Source of the DNA: Psoroptes ovis
Taxonomy: Eukaryota > Arthropoda > Arachnida > Sarcoptiformes > Psoroptidae
Reading direction: 5' to 3'
DNA: 64,000 nucleotides
Assembly (NCBI GenBank): GCA_002943765.1
Contig: PQWQ01000014.1
Span: 1,364,001 to 1,428,000 of the forward strand
The notes beneath the pieces were generated by a model, which made no database searches, had not been told where the DNA came from, and was given only the letters and a program-made list of their open reading frames with translations. Positions 1 to 12,374 of this stretch are shown piece after piece; within the stretch, counting starts at the first letter, position 1; every line of letters starts with the position of its first letter. A program made the position numbers and the translations under genes.

Positions 1-772
1 TCAAAACACTTCCAATGTAACCACCACTTGTGATGATGATAATGATGAATGCAAAGAATCGGCCAAAAAATATCAATGTACACATTGTGATAGACATTAT
101 CGTCATTCGCATTCATTACATCGACATATGTTGACGCATAAAGAATCGATTTCACCAACCCTTCCTTCGAAACCTTCTTTATCATCTTCTTCTACTTGTT
201 CAAGTGAAAAAAATAATGATAAAAAATTATTTGATTCAAATCCATCATTATCATCAAACAATAATAAATATAATGTTGACAATAAACCAAAAAATAAAAG
301 ATATCGCTGTTCAAAATGTAATAAAAAATTTCGTACACGTGAGCTGTGTTTGCATCATATAAGAATGTTTCATCAAAATAATAATAATGTTAATAAACCG
401 TCATCTTCAACATCATCAGCAATTGATAAGGACTCGAATGTAAGATCAATCATTATGAAAAGAAATAATCAACAAATCGATAATCAAATGGACGATGATG
501 ATTTACCACTGAATTTACAAAACAATAATAATTCATGTCATGAAAAAACAATGTTTGATAATGATACAAATAAATTATCAATTGACAATGATCAACATAA
601 ACATACGAATTCAGATGACGATGACGATGATGATGAAGATTTGAATGGAAACAATGGCAACAATGATAATGATGATGATGATGATGATGTTACGACTGAA
701 GAAAATTATGAAGAAGAATCAAGCTCAACGACGACAACAACAAAAACAACAACTGGACAATCTGCATCATTG
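1..772 (+). CDS. C2H2 zinc-finger protein, partial exon (5' end outside window)
   Basis: The frame is open from position 2 to 772, giving 257 visible codons, and begins before the window. Two classical C2H2 fingers are visible. Finger 1 is at about codons 26-46 (C-x2-C-x12-H-x3-H, starting YQCTHC). Finger 2 is at about codons 103-124 (C-x2-C-x12-H-x4-H, starting YRCSKC). A Ser/Asn-rich linker separates them. Downstream are an Asn/Asp-rich low-complexity region, a long acidic run (Asp/Glu) and a Thr-rich tail. The frame runs into TTG|GTAAGT at 770-778, a near-perfect splice donor, and meets TGA just after it, so I end the exon at 772 in phase 0. Paired C2H2 fingers followed by acidic low-complexity sequence suit a nuclear DNA-binding transcription regulator, for example of the arthropod BTB-zinc-finger kind. 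No BTB domain is visible here and I cannot assign an orthologue. The ATG at 128 is internal, because finger 1 lies upstream of it. Confidence 0.9.
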
Positions 773-778
773 GTAAGT
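773..778 (+). promoter_or_regulatory. Splice donor of the zinc-finger exon
   Basis: GTAAGT directly follows codon TTG, and the reading frame stops three codons later. This matches the metazoan donor consensus and sets the exon end in phase 0. Confidence 0.8.
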
Positions 779-1377
779 TGATTAATTTCTTTGATTTACC
801 GATGAATCATTAGCCATTGATTTCCATTCAAAATCTATTAAACACTAATCTAATCTTGTCCATTGTTATCGCTATTGTTTCATTTTCCTACCCACCTCTA
901 ATATATAGATCTGTGTTAATGGTTCGCAACAATTTTAAAATTCTTACGAAGCGCACATTCCTCGATTTTTAAAATTTAAAATTTTGAAATGAAATCATTC
1001 ACAAAATTATTGTCAGTATTCATTCATCATTATTTATTTGATTCCCCCTTTCGATTCCACTGATTTCATCACGATTGCAATTCACTAATCAATTTCATAT
1101 TCGAATAAAAAAATAACATTCAATACGTACCATTATTGAATACGTAGATATTTTTATAAAATCACAGTTCAAATGTAAAACACGCACACACAAAATAACT
1201 TTGGGACCAAAATTTTGAAATTTTCTTTTCACAATCCATTCTCTATATTAAGATTTGTTCATTCATCAAAATCAATCAAAATCAAAATTAAATTAAAACA
1301 AAATTAAAATCAAAATGAAGCATTTAAAAAAAAAACCTTTGAAAAATGTGAAATTTCATGCGAAATTGGAGAAAATA

Positions 1378-1457
1378 TTAGGTTGTCCGAAAAGTTCTGG
1401 CCGATTTCAATGAATAACTCTATTGATTAAGCGGAATGAAATTTTCGGACAACCTAA
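1378..1457 (+). mobile_element. Mariner-like MITE, subfamily A
   Basis: 80 bp running TTAGGTTGTCCGAAAAGTTC to TTTTCGGACAACCTAA, with TA on both sides. The interior carries the A-type core ACTCTATTGATTAAGCGG. It has no coding capacity. Confidence 0.9.
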
Positions 1458-2284
1458 TATATGCAATAAACGCACATGCACACACACACACACACAAACA
1501 TTTCATATATTCATTGACCTTAAAAGTGTTTATATTCATATCGATCATTTTATGATTTCTTTTTCACTGAACCAAATATAAATACATTCAAATTAAATTG
1601 AATTTTTTGAGATGAAAAAAAAAACAAATTTTCACAAAATATTTTCACGAAGAAAAATGAAATAAATGAGAGGTAAAAAACGATCAACGACATTACACAT
1701 CTTGTCAAATATCGAAATCAATATCAAATGGTAAATATCGCCAAGAAAAAAAAAATTTAAAATCACCACCATCATTTGTAAATGTGACAACGATAAAAAT
1801 CAAAAGCCACACATGTGTTTTGCTTTGCTTTGCTTGTATAATTAGCCACCGGGCATAAATTTGTATCGCTTCTCTACAAACAAAATTTCTTGTGTTGTTA
1901 TCAAAAGAAAAATTTGATTATTCCACTTTTGCAAAAGAAATTAACAAAAATTTAAAATTTTTTAATTTCATTTCATTTCATTCTTCTATAATTGAATTTA
2001 AAAAACATTTTTTTAATGAAAAAATTTAAAATTAAAATTAAATATCAATTAATTTTGAATGCATCTCACGATATTGATATTGATATTCAATTTATTTATT
2101 TATTCAATTTTTTTCCATAAAAAATTTTAAAAATTTGAAATCTGTACACTCTTTTTTTTTGTATCTTTCAATGTAATATTTATTATTATCATTATCAAAT
2201 TGATATGACTATCAATGATTATTATTATTATTATCCAATGTGTAAGTACAGATACGAATTTATATAAAAATGATTGAATAAATA

Positions 2285-2365
2285 TTAGATTGTCCGAAAA
2301 ATTTTTGCCGATTTTTCAGCGATTCTCGTACGATATAACCGGCAAAAACTTTGCGGACAACCTAA
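2285..2365 (+). mobile_element. Mariner-like MITE, subfamily B
   Basis: Ends are TTAGATTGTCCG and GCGGACAACCTAA. The B-type core ACGATATAACCGGC is present. TA is seen on the left and ATA on the right. Confidence 0.85.
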
Positions 2366-3390
2366 ATAAATAAACATTTTTTTATGTGACAATTTTTTCC
2401 CATTTACACACACACAAACATAAATATCTTTGAATAAATATATTCTCCTTGTATTACACATTACACACACACACTTGTTTGTCATTTTTATTACATGTAT
2501 ACGTATTGAATGGATGTTTATTTCGTTTCGTTTCATCAATGATGATCATTAAACATAAGAAAAAAACAGAAAAAGGAAGGAATAATCTTTGAATAAATCG
2601 AAGCTTTCATCAAAATTCAATTCGTAATTGTTGCCACCTTTCTTTTCAATCATTGATATTTATTTATTTGACAAATAAATTCATCATCATCATCATCATC
2701 ATTATACATATTAACAAACAATGATCATCGGTCATTTGAAATATTTCAAAAAAATATCATTCATTCATCAAGCAAACATTGTAACATTGTCATTTTGATT
2801 TGAATAAATAAAAAATTGATGATTACATCTCCTGATATTACCTGAACAAAATCAGAGCTGTTTTCCTTACCCTCTCTCCATTTTTTTTTTGTTGGCTAAA
2901 AATTTTTACTTAATTTTTCTTCTTCTTCTCCTTTTATTCATATTCAAAATGTTTTTTTTTTTTTTTTTGTTCAAAATATCGCTGAGACATTTTCAAACAC
3001 ATTCACAGACATTACAATAAAATATATTTGAATATGATTTAATTAATTGATTCATTAATTCATTTTATTTATATAATTTGTATGTATTTATTTATTAATT
3101 AATAATAATAATGATAATAATAAAATTAAATAGATCATTTATTAATTCAAAAAAAAAATGAACAATTAAAAACAGCCGAAAATAATTTTCAATTATTTCA
3201 TAGATTATTGTTTTGAATATGTCTTTTTGTCTACCATTTTTTATTTCAATTTTTTCTTGCTTTTCTTTGAATTATTTAATTTCATTTCATTGTGCTTCAA
3301 TTAATCAGAAGAAAATGATTGAATAAATGAATGAATGAATTTTTTTTCAAAATTTTCCATTGAAACTATTCGAGATAATAGTGATAATTA

Positions 3391-3469
3391 TTGGTTGTCC
3401 GTAAAGTTCTGGCCGATTTTTATGAACAACTCTATCGGATTAAGCGTCATGAACTTTTCGGACAATCAA
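3391..3469 (+). mobile_element. Mariner-like MITE, subfamily A, diverged ends
   Basis: It runs TTGGTTGTCCGTAAAGTTCT to CTTTTCGGACAATCAA with the core CTCTATCGGATTAAGCG. TA precedes it. Confidence 0.85.
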
Positions 3470-3689
3470 ATATTATTTTAATAACAATAATAATAATCAG
3501 GTATATTATTAATTGTAAAATTTGGAATGAAAAAAAATATGAAAAATGTTTTCTGAAAATTTGAGGAAAAATTCTCATGGAAATTTTTTTATTTTTTGAA
3601 AAAAAAAATTTTTTTAAAATATTCCCACTTTTATCAAATATCAAACACCGGAGTATATGGCATTAATCATAATAATAATAATAATATCG

Positions 3690-3962
3690 ACGACTGGTCA
3701 ATCGTAATTCGAGCGTAGCGTTCATTTTTGGCTGTGTTTTTACATATTATCCGCATGTTACTTGATTCAACTAACCGAAACAACACAATGGATAATGATC
3801 TAAACAAAGTTAAAAAAAAACGGTCATAAACATCCATTGGATCAAATATTCGAGCATCAATCGGATTTTCCCTTTGATCAACTGGACCGTAACAATGAGA
3901 AAAATGAGATGACAATTTTGTTTTTTGAAGGGTCATACATTTTTTCTGAGGGTCACTGTTTT
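3690..3962 (+). pseudogene. Possible decayed coding fragment, unidentified
   Basis: This pocket is less repetitive and richer in GC than its surroundings. One plus-strand frame reads like protein: a hydrophobic/aromatic segment starting FERSVHFW at 3708, then an in-frame TAA at 3801-3803, then a hydrophilic stretch (HPLDQIFEHQSDFPFDQLD) continuing past 3900. A second TAA lies just upstream at 3705-3707. A minus-strand ORF (3667-3936, 89 codons with ATG) overlaps it, so the coding strand is not certain. Either a pseudogene relic or chance would explain it. The first hydrophobic stretch could be a membrane segment. I do not recognise the family. Confidence 0.2.
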
Positions 3963-3969
3963 TTTTCCC

Positions 3970-5571
3970 TGTCCAAAAAAAAATTATTTGAAAATTATAA
4001 TTATTTAAAATGATTTAAAACATTTTTTCTATTCTTCATCAAATCTTATAATATAAACATTAGTACTAATCATAATTCAGAATGGAAGAAATTTCAAAAA
4101 AAAAAAAAAAAAAAAATTCAACGACAATATTAAATCATCTATGCGATGTTTATCTTTGATGGGAATATGATACAACAAACAATAATAATAATAATAATCA
4201 AGATAATGATGATTTGATTTACTTTTTTTTTCAAAATGGTCATTATTACATTGTTTATTTGACAAAATTTTTCCTAATATGTGTTCTCACTAATTCATTC
4301 ATTTATTTATTTCATTTTTCCATTCAAAAAAAAAAAAAAAAAATCAATTTTTCTTTGAAAAATTTTCCTAAAAACATTTATTCAATGATCATCAGTGATA
4401 TTGCTGGTGATTAATTTTTTATGACCAGCGAAATTTTTTGAAATTTTTCATTCAATTTCAATCAAATAAAAATGAATGAATATGAAAATGTTCAAAATTA
4501 TACCATGTGATGACACATACACAAGGCAATTGACCTTAATTATTTCACCATTTTTTCTTTCAATATTTTATAGTTTTTCTCAATGATTAACTTGATTCAA
4601 AGCTTAATCATTTGATCACATTCTTTGATGATCATATGTTTGTATGGAATGATGATGATGATGAATGGATTTAAAATCGATAGAAAAAAGGTAAAATTTA
4701 AAAAATAAAAAAAATTTCAAAAACAAACATCAATTGATTGATTGACTGATCGATCGATTGATTGATTGATTGATGGATTGATAGATTCGTGTTCAATGTA
4801 TTTATGATTTATTACAATTTATCTGAATATAAATCGCTCGATTATATATCTTAAACATCTGTTGTTATTATTTTTGTCCGATTGATTTTGATGTCTATTT
4901 TTCTTATTGAATTTTCTGTCCATTTTTTTCCATTCAATCATCTCTTCATTTAATTAAAAAATAGAAAATTTCAAATTTGAATTTTTCAAAATGGAAAATT
5001 TCCCAAAATTTGTCATAAATTTTAAATGAATTTTGCAACATTTTCAATTCATTTTCTCAGTATAATCTATTATCAGTTCCCATTATCCCATTAGTTATTA
5101 TGACATTAATTTGGTTATTTCATTCCCTGATTTCATTCAAATTCAAAAATTGTTACAAAAAATCGATTGATCTCTGACGAAAAGGGTGTTGGTTTGAAAT
5201 TTATTCAAACAATTTTTTTTTGTCAAAAAAATTAAAAAATTTTTGGGCAAAGTAAAAATTCCAAATTCTCATATATTTTAAATTGATTTCAGCATTTTTT
5301 CCAAAAATTTCCCTATGGTTTCGTGATTTGAATTTGTAGAAAATTGTGGAGCCAAAGAAAAAAAAAATGTCATCACTCATTATATATTGAAATTATCCAA
5401 AGTATTTCACAAAAAAATAATTGAAATTTTTATCAAAAAATAATAAAATTATTGTTCAAAAATGAATCATGTACAATGTTATTTTCAAAAAAAAAAAAAA
5501 TGGAAAATTTTGAAAATAAATAATTCGTTCTTGTTGAATTTATTTTCAGTTTTGTTTCTCGTTTTTTTTAG
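3970..5571. other. Intron-like AT-rich DNA
   Basis: The stretch contains homopolymers and tetranucleotide tracts, notably GATT/GATC repeats at about 4733-4790. I found no gene in it. Confidence 0.5.
4733..4790. repeat. GATT/GATC tetranucleotide repeat
   Basis: Imperfect tandem GATT units with GACT, GATC and GATG variants. Confidence 0.8.
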
Positions 5572-5888
5572 AGGTTCAACCCTGAATCAAATTAATGTTG
5601 GAGAAAAATTATCATCGAAAATATAGCAGAAAATGAAGTTATCATCATCACCACCGATGGCTGAATGAACGAGATGAACGATGAAATGGATTGAACAATG
5701 AAAATAAACTCGATAAACTTTAATAAATGCAATAATAATAACAATAACTCTTTTGATGATGGAAATAATCGAAAGGCGAAAAATTAGAGAAACGAATTAC
5801 CAATTTGGCTAATAAATTAAACATCAACAATTGAATTGAATCGATTGTTGAACAACAGCATACACATACATTGGAATATGTAAGGAAA

Positions 5889-5915
5889 TCTGAAGACTGA
5901 AGACTGAAGACTGAA
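5889..5915. repeat. Heptanucleotide tandem repeat (GAAGACT)
   Basis: Three full copies of GAAGACT plus a partial one. Confidence 0.8.
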
Positions 5916-7050
5916 AAAAATCAAAATCAAAAAAATATTCAGCAATCAATCTACATTTCATTGATGATGAATTGAAGAAATTTTTTTTGTTTTGGCCATT
6001 ATTTTTTGATGAATTTTTATTTTTTCAAAATACAGAGTTTAAAGTTTTAATTCGTAATTTTAAAATTGAATTTCGTAAATTTATCATTCGAAATCCTATT
6101 CAAAACTACGAAAACAAACTTTAAAACTCTGAATAATCAGCTTAAAACCGTGTAAAATATAAATTACATTTTTTTTTCTTTTATCCTCGTTGTTGTTGAT
6201 TCATTATTATTATTTTCAATATATTTTTGATTAAAAAAAAATTATTATTATTATCTATTCATCTTTCATCATTTATTTCGTTGGTTCATTCAAAATGTTC
6301 AAAAAATTTAATATACGAAAAAAAAAAAATTCATTATTTTTATTATTATAATTTTTGATTTTAATAATTTCATATTCTTCTTCAACAGGGATAATAATTA
6401 ATCAAAATTGATTAGTTTTCTTTGACTTCAACTTTTCTCCACTGATTTTGTTCATTTTTTTTGCATATCTCATTCAATTTTCTGGCCATAGACTTAAACC
6501 ACAAAAATTTTGCATCAATTTTCATTATTATTTCGGATTCATCATGCCATGGATTATGGATGAAATGTTCAGGTTGAAAAAAATGTAGAAAAAAAAATTT
6601 TAATTGTGTATCGGTCAACATTTAAAATTAATGAATTGTTTTTTTTATTTTCTTTTTTTTGACCATTTTTTCTCTTTGCTTCTCCATGTTGCAGGTTTTT
6701 TGATGTGGTTGATGATGATGTTGCTGTTGATTGTAATTAAAATATTTTCATTTTTGTTTTTTTTTGTTTCGTTAAAGTAATTAACTTTTTTCATTTTTTA
6801 CTTCATTTGATGTTTGATATTTCATTACGTTGATTATCGATTATCACCCAATTGTTCTTGTTTTTGCTCTGGAATGATTTAGAAAACTCTATAAACTGGT
6901 TGAAGCTACACATCAGATTATTATGATAATAATAATAATAGCAACATTGACCATGTGTTTTGATAGATTTGACAGATTTTTAATTATCGATCGTTTAATG
7001 ATAATAATCACCTTTTATCAAAGAAGAAAAAAACACGCGCTAACAGAGTT
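5916..7050. other. AT-rich DNA, nothing recognised
   Basis: Homopolymers and ATT repeats fill the stretch. Two acceptor-like sites (near 6389 and 6695) lead only into very short open frames, so I call no exon. Confidence 0.5.
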
Positions 7051-9003
7051 ACTATAGCCTTAGATTTTTTTGATTTTTTGAAAAATTTTGACGATGGTTA
7101 GCCTTAGATTTTTTCAAAATTTTGAAAAATTTTGACGATGGATAGCCTTAGATTTTTTCGAAAATTTCCACGTACTATAGCCTTAGATTTTTTCGATTTT
7201 TTGAAAAATTTTGACGATGGTTAGCCTTAGATTTTTTCGATTTTTTGAAAAATTTCGACGATGGATAGCCTTAGATTTTTTCGATTTTTTCGAAAATTTC
7301 CACGTACTATAGCCTTAGATTTTTTCGATTTTTTGAAAAATTTTGACGATGGTTAGCCTTAGATTTTTTCGATTTTTTCGAAAATTTCCACGTACTATAG
7401 CCTTAGATTTTTTCGATTTTTTCGAAAAATTTTGACGATGGTTAGCCTTAGATTTTTTCGATTTTTTGAAAAATTTCGACGATGGATAGCCTTAGATTTT
7501 TTCAAAATTTTGAAAAATTTTGACGATGGTTAGCCTTAGATTTTTTCGATTTTTTCGAAAATTTCCACGTACTATAGCCTTAGATTTTTTCGATTTTTTG
7601 AAAAATTTTGACGATGGTTAGCCTTAGATTTTTTCGATTTTTTCGAAAATTTCCACGTACTATAGCCTTAGATTTTTTCGATTTTTTCGAAAATTTCCAC
7701 GTACTATAGCCTTAGATTTTTTCGATTTTTTGAAAAATTTTGTCGATGGTTAGCCTTAGATTTTTTCGATTTTTTGAAAAATTTTGTCGATGGTTAGCCT
7801 TAGATTTTTTCGATTTTTTGAAAAATTTCCACGTACTATAGCCTTAGATTTTTTCAAAATTTTGAAAAATTTTGACGATGGTTAGCCTTAGATTTTTTCG
7901 ATTTTTTCGAAAATTTCCACGTACTATAGCCTTAGATTTTTTCGATTTTTTCGAAAATTTCCACGTACTATAGCCTTAGATTTTTTCAAAATTTTGAAAA
8001 ATTTTGACGATGGTTAGCCTTAGATTTTTTCGATTTTTTGAAAAATTTTGTCGATGGTTAGCCTTAGATTTTTTCGATTTTTTGAAAAATTTCCACGTAC
8101 TATAGCCTTAGATTTTTTCGATTTTTTGAAAAATTTTGACGATGGTTAGCCTTAGATTTTTTCGATTTTTTGAAAAATTTCGACGATGGATAGCCTTAGA
8201 TTTTTTCAAAATTTTGAAAAATTTTGACGATGGTTAGCCTTAGATTTTTTCGATTTTTTCGAAAATTTCCACGTACTATAGCCTTAGATTTTTTCGATTT
8301 TTTGAAAAATTTCCACGTACTATAGCCTTAGATTTTTTCGATTTTTTGAAAAATTTTGACGATGGATAGCCTTAGATTTTTTCGATTTTTTGAAAAATTT
8401 CCACGTACTATAGCCTTAGATTTTTTCGATTTTTTGAAAAATTTTGACGATGGTTAGCCTTAGATTTTTTCGATTTTTTGAAAAATTTCGACGATGGATA
8501 GCCTTAGATTTTTTCAAAATTTTGAAAAATTTTGACGATGGTTAGCCTTAGATTTTTTCGATTTTTTCGAAAATTTCCACGTACTATAGCCTTAGATTTT
8601 TTCGATTTTTTGAAAAATTTCGACGATGGTTAGCCTTAGATTTTTTCGATTTTTTGAAAAATTTTGTCGATGGTTAGCCTTAGATTTTTTCGATTTTTTC
8701 GAAAATTTCCGCGTACTATAGCCTTAGATTTTTTCGATTTTTTGAAAAATTTTGTCGATGGTTAGCCTTAGATTTTTTCGATTTTTTGAAAAATTTTGAC
8801 GATGGATAGCCTTAGATTTTTTCGATTTTTTGAAAAATTTCGACGATGGTTAGCCTTAGATTTTTTCGATTTTTTCGAAAATTTCCACGTACTATAGCCT
8901 TAGATTTTTTCGATTTTTTGAAAAATTTTGACGATGGTTAGCCTTAGATTTTTTCGATTTTTTGAAAAATTTTGACGATGGATAGCCTTAGATTTTTTCG
9001 ATA
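7051..9003 (+). repeat. Minisatellite/satellite array, ~44-bp unit, about 44 copies
   Basis: Head-to-tail units each start TAGCCTTAGATTTTTTC and end in one of two main ways: GACGATGG (with A/T, GT or CG variants) or CCACGTACTA. The middle also varies (CGATTTTTTG, CGATTTTTTCG, or CAAAATTTTG). I count about 44 complete units plus a truncated last one. The unit length is not a multiple of three and each unit carries in-frame stops, so it is not coding. The same four variants recur in the same order at several places, which indicates higher-order amplification. Confidence 0.97.
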
Positions 9004-9591
9004 AAAACACTGGTCAAAAATGTGAGATCTGTACAAGTGTTGATTAATTAGTTGTTGTATTACAAGTAATTAAAATTCAAAAAAAAGAAAAATCTTACCA
9101 AAAGAATCATTGAACTATTCAATATATATTCAATTTTCTTTCGAATTTCTTCCGATTACATAAAATTCATTGAAATAATGTCTGATATCTTTCTCTCTTT
9201 TTTTTTTCTTCATCATTTTTTTTTCTCTCTCTCTCTCTCTCTCTCTGAATGTTTCACATGAACTCAAATTCAATCGAATTCAAATGAACATATAACAAAG
9301 CAACACAACGATCAATCGATCAATTGATCGACGGGAGAAAAAAAAATTGATTAAATTGAAAATTATTCCGATAAATTTTCCGATTTTGATGATGGTCAGA
9401 AAAAGCAGCGAAAAAAAAATTCCATCAGCCTACAAATAAACAATCAAACTTGAATCATTTCATTTCATTGATTATTATAATTGATGAAAATTATTTTTCA
9501 CCATCTTTTTTTTTGGTCATTATTATAATAATTTACAAATTCTGAATTATAATTTTTGATATTAAAATAATAATTTATTTTCTTCAAACAG
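9004..9591. other. AT-rich flank of the satellite
   Basis: It contains a (CT)n tract at 9222-9246 and nothing gene-like. Confidence 0.5.
9222..9246. repeat. (CT)n microsatellite
   Basis: An uninterrupted CT run of about 24 bases. Confidence 0.9.
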
Positions 9592-9753
9592 TTGATTTCA
9601 ATTTACACCTTTTCAATCGTAAATGATGATTATAATAATAATAATAAGGATAAATCCTATCGATCCTCTTTATTGATTTGTTATTGCTTTCTTTCTCATC
9701 TCCACCATTTCTTAGCCAATTTCAACCATAAAATATCTCTTCATTCATCATAA
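9592..9753 (+). CDS. Candidate terminal exon, unidentified
   Basis: A pyrimidine-rich acceptor (TCTTCAAACAG) ends at 9591. From it a phase-0 frame stays open for 53 codons to TAA at 9751-9753, with an Asn run and a hydrophobic middle (SLLICYCFLSHL). Phase 0 would join correctly to the zinc-finger exon. No family is recognised. Open frames of this length arise by chance in such DNA, so this is a splice hypothesis only. Confidence 0.15.
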   Translation: MISIYTFSIVNDDYNNNNKDKSYRSSLLICYCFLSHLHHFLANFNHKISLHSS

Positions 9754-9908
9754 ATGTTCGTGCTTTGTCCATGTAAAACACAAATCACCAGCAATATAAC
9801 TCGATCAAAGTCAATTTTATTTTATCATTTTTTCAAACGAAAATACAAAAAAAATGACCAACAAAAATAAATTAAAATCAAAAATAAACTATTAATCAAA
9901 ACATTATT

Positions 9909-9912
<4 letters not shown>

Positions 9913-9941
<29 letters not shown>
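9913..9941. repeat. (CA)n microsatellite
   Basis: About 14 CA units. Confidence 0.9.
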
Positions 9942-9942
<1 letters not shown>

Positions 9943-10689
9943 TCGCTCTCACATTGATTAAATTGAATTTTCTTTATTTTTTCATATCATTTTTAATGAA
10001 TGTTTCTTTTATTTAAATGTTCACATTTCATCATCATCATTATTAATCCATGTATCTTTAAATGAATTTTACCTAAAAAAAAGATACCCTCGTTTGAACG
10101 AGAAACCTTTATCAAACAGCCATCAATACATACACTAACACACAGACAAATAATTTAGCAAAAGGTTTTTACCTTCCATTCAAAAATCGTTCATCATTTT
10201 TTTTTCTTGAAGATGTTTTTTTGGACATCTCTCACCTGAGATATTTTTAAAAGATTAAAAAACTGAAAATATTAGAAATATTTAAATTTTTTTTTATATT
10301 AAATCTCATAGAATGAAGGTGGAATTTCTTCATGAAATTTCATTTCATTTCATTCAATCATTTATATATTCGATTTGACAGTGAGAATATTTTTGAAGAT
10401 TTTGATTTTTCTTCTCCCTATTCGCAGTAAGCAGTAACTGCTTTAGCCATGTATTTTGTGAGGGGCTGTAGTTGAACAATTTTGCATAATCTATTGTGGT
10501 TGTTGTTTATTAAATAATTTCATTTTTCTTCATTTAATTTTCTTATTCATTTAATTTTTTTAATTAAAATCATAATTAATAATTTTTCATTTTCCTCTCA
10601 TTTTTAACATCGATTCATCTATTATTGATAATAAATAAGAAATTCTCCTCTATTTCTCTTTCTTGTTATCATAATAAATCGTGGTAAAT

Positions 10690-10761
10690 CACACACACAC
10701 ACACACACACACATTATCTATCAGGTACACAAACTATTTATCAGGTGTGTGTGTGTGTGTA
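10690..10761. repeat. CA tract and GT tract in inverted arrangement
   Basis: A (CA)n tract is followed after about 30 bases by (GT)n. The tracts are complementary. Between them is the near-duplicated phrase TATCTATCAGGT / TATTTATCAGGT. Confidence 0.8.
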
Positions 10762-11316
10762 AGGGCAATAATAAATAGCTGAATACTCAAATGCTGCAAT
10801 CAACCAAATCAAAAAAAAAAAAAAAAATCAAAATACAAATCTAAAACCCTCCAAATCAGACAGGCTACAAAAAAAAAAAATTAGAAATTTTGTTAATCAA
10901 CGAAAAGATGATGAAAAAAAAATTCTAATTAAAATTTTTTTTTTTTCGTTTTCTTCAATCATTTTTCAAATGTTATACATTTTACATAATTTAAACAAAA
11001 AATGAATGTAGACATTCAATTTTAATGATAATGATAATAATGATGATGATGATAATGGCCATCATTTTGATAATGATTCTATTGTAAAAAACCAGAAAGA
11101 TTAAGTATTTATAATGGTTTGAATTTCAACCAAGATGAAAAATTTGTGTAGAAAAAATTAAATTTCTAAATGAAATAATTGAACAATTTTTTGTATACAA
11201 ATATGTATATAAATATATTTACCTAACTTATTCTGGTTCAGTTGGTTATTTGTTTTTTTTTTTTTTTTTTTTTTGGTGAAACCAAATGATAATTGACTGA
11301 CTGACTGACCATATTA

Positions 11317-11395
11317 TTAGGTTGTACCATAAGTTCTTATCGTTTTCAAATGAAAAAATAAATAAAAAAAGGCAAGAACTTATGGGACAATCCAT
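11317..11395. mobile_element. Mariner-like MITE, subfamily C, diverged
   Basis: It runs TTAGGTTGTACCATAAGTTC to GAACTTATGGGACAATCCA. TA precedes it. The interior is A/T-rich and the two arms pair into a long hairpin. Confidence 0.85.
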
Positions 11396-11978
11396 TATTA
11401 TTATTGGTCACATTTGCTGGACGGTAAATTTAGGAAAATTGATAAAAATTATTTGAAAATTAAACAATTTTTTTCAAGTCTCATTTGTTTTTGTTGAAAA
11501 TTACTCAATTCAATTCATAGCCGAAATTAAAGAAACTTTGTATTTAAAATTGTTTTTGAAAAAAAAAAAATTTCAATTTTCAACAATTTTCAATTTTTCT
11601 TGACAATTCACTCTTATTACAATGTTAATGTTTATTTTCGAGTCTGTGAATGAATGTATGTGTTCACGGTGAATGTCACTTTTATTTTTATATTTTATTG
11701 CAACTTAATCATATATTTTCACCTTTTACTTAAGGCATTTTCAAATTGAATTCATTCATTTGACAATCACAATTCTCTTTGACAAGGGTATAAGAGGTAT
11801 TTAAGAGAAAAATAAAATACGTAAAAAGGTAAATGGTTAATGCATCCTGTATTTTTTTTGTTTTGTTTTGTTTTGTTTTAAATATTCAAATACATTTGAA
11901 TATTTCAAAAAAATTCAAATTTGACAAACCACGAAAAATATTCGTTTTGAGAAAATCAAATTTAAGGTCAGCAGAAAA

Positions 11979-11979
11979 C

Positions 11980-12011
<32 letters not shown>
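11979..12011. repeat. Poly-A tract of about 31 bases
   Basis: An uninterrupted A run. Confidence 0.9.
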
Positions 12012-12020
<9 letters not shown>

Positions 12021-12374
12021 AAGACAATCAACAACAGCAGGACGTATAAATCATCGATTTGGTCGATAATGTCAAATGAATATTTTTCCCTTAATAATAT
12101 GAACATTTCAATTTAAACGAAAACCAAAACAGGAATATTTAAAAATTTCAAAATTTTACATTTTTCAATAAATAAACAAAATAGCAAATTAACAAAATGG
12201 TCACAGTCAATGGCTACAGCAATCAAATACCTGTCAAATACATATTTTTGTTTTAGAAAAAAATTTTTAAGAAAAAAATCTTTCAAATCATTTAAATCAT
12301 CTTATGACAAAAAACTTGAAACAAAAAAACCAAAAATGATTATCATTCGTGATGAACAGCTTTTGTTTGTTTAA

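Larger units (their letters stand above)
779..3660. other. Intron-like AT-rich DNA
   Basis: This stretch is low-complexity AT-rich sequence with ATT, AAT and CA repeats and homopolymers. Apart from three miniature mariner-like elements (listed separately) I see no exon or RNA gene in it. Confidence 0.5.
9754..11316. other. AT-rich DNA with CA/GT repeats
   Basis: It holds (CA)n at 9913-9941 and a CA tract followed by a GT tract at about 10690-10761. I see no gene. Confidence 0.5.

Noticed and set aside
1378..1457. Bacterial-type terminator hairpins
   Set aside because: The ~80-bp inverted repeats recur with conserved tips and TA flanks throughout a spliced eukaryotic sequence, so they are transposon copies.
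5572..5626. Acceptor CGTTTTTTTTAG with an 18-codon open frame (GSTLNQINVGEKLSSKI)
   Set aside because: Protein-like but too short, and there is no phase-2 donor upstream to support it.
7051..9003. CRISPR-like array
   Set aside because: Repeats are contiguous with no unique spacers, in a eukaryotic context. It is a tandem satellite.
10387..10480. Acceptor TCCCTATTCGCAG followed by a short open frame
   Set aside because: Good acceptor, but the frame is under 15 codons in any phase.
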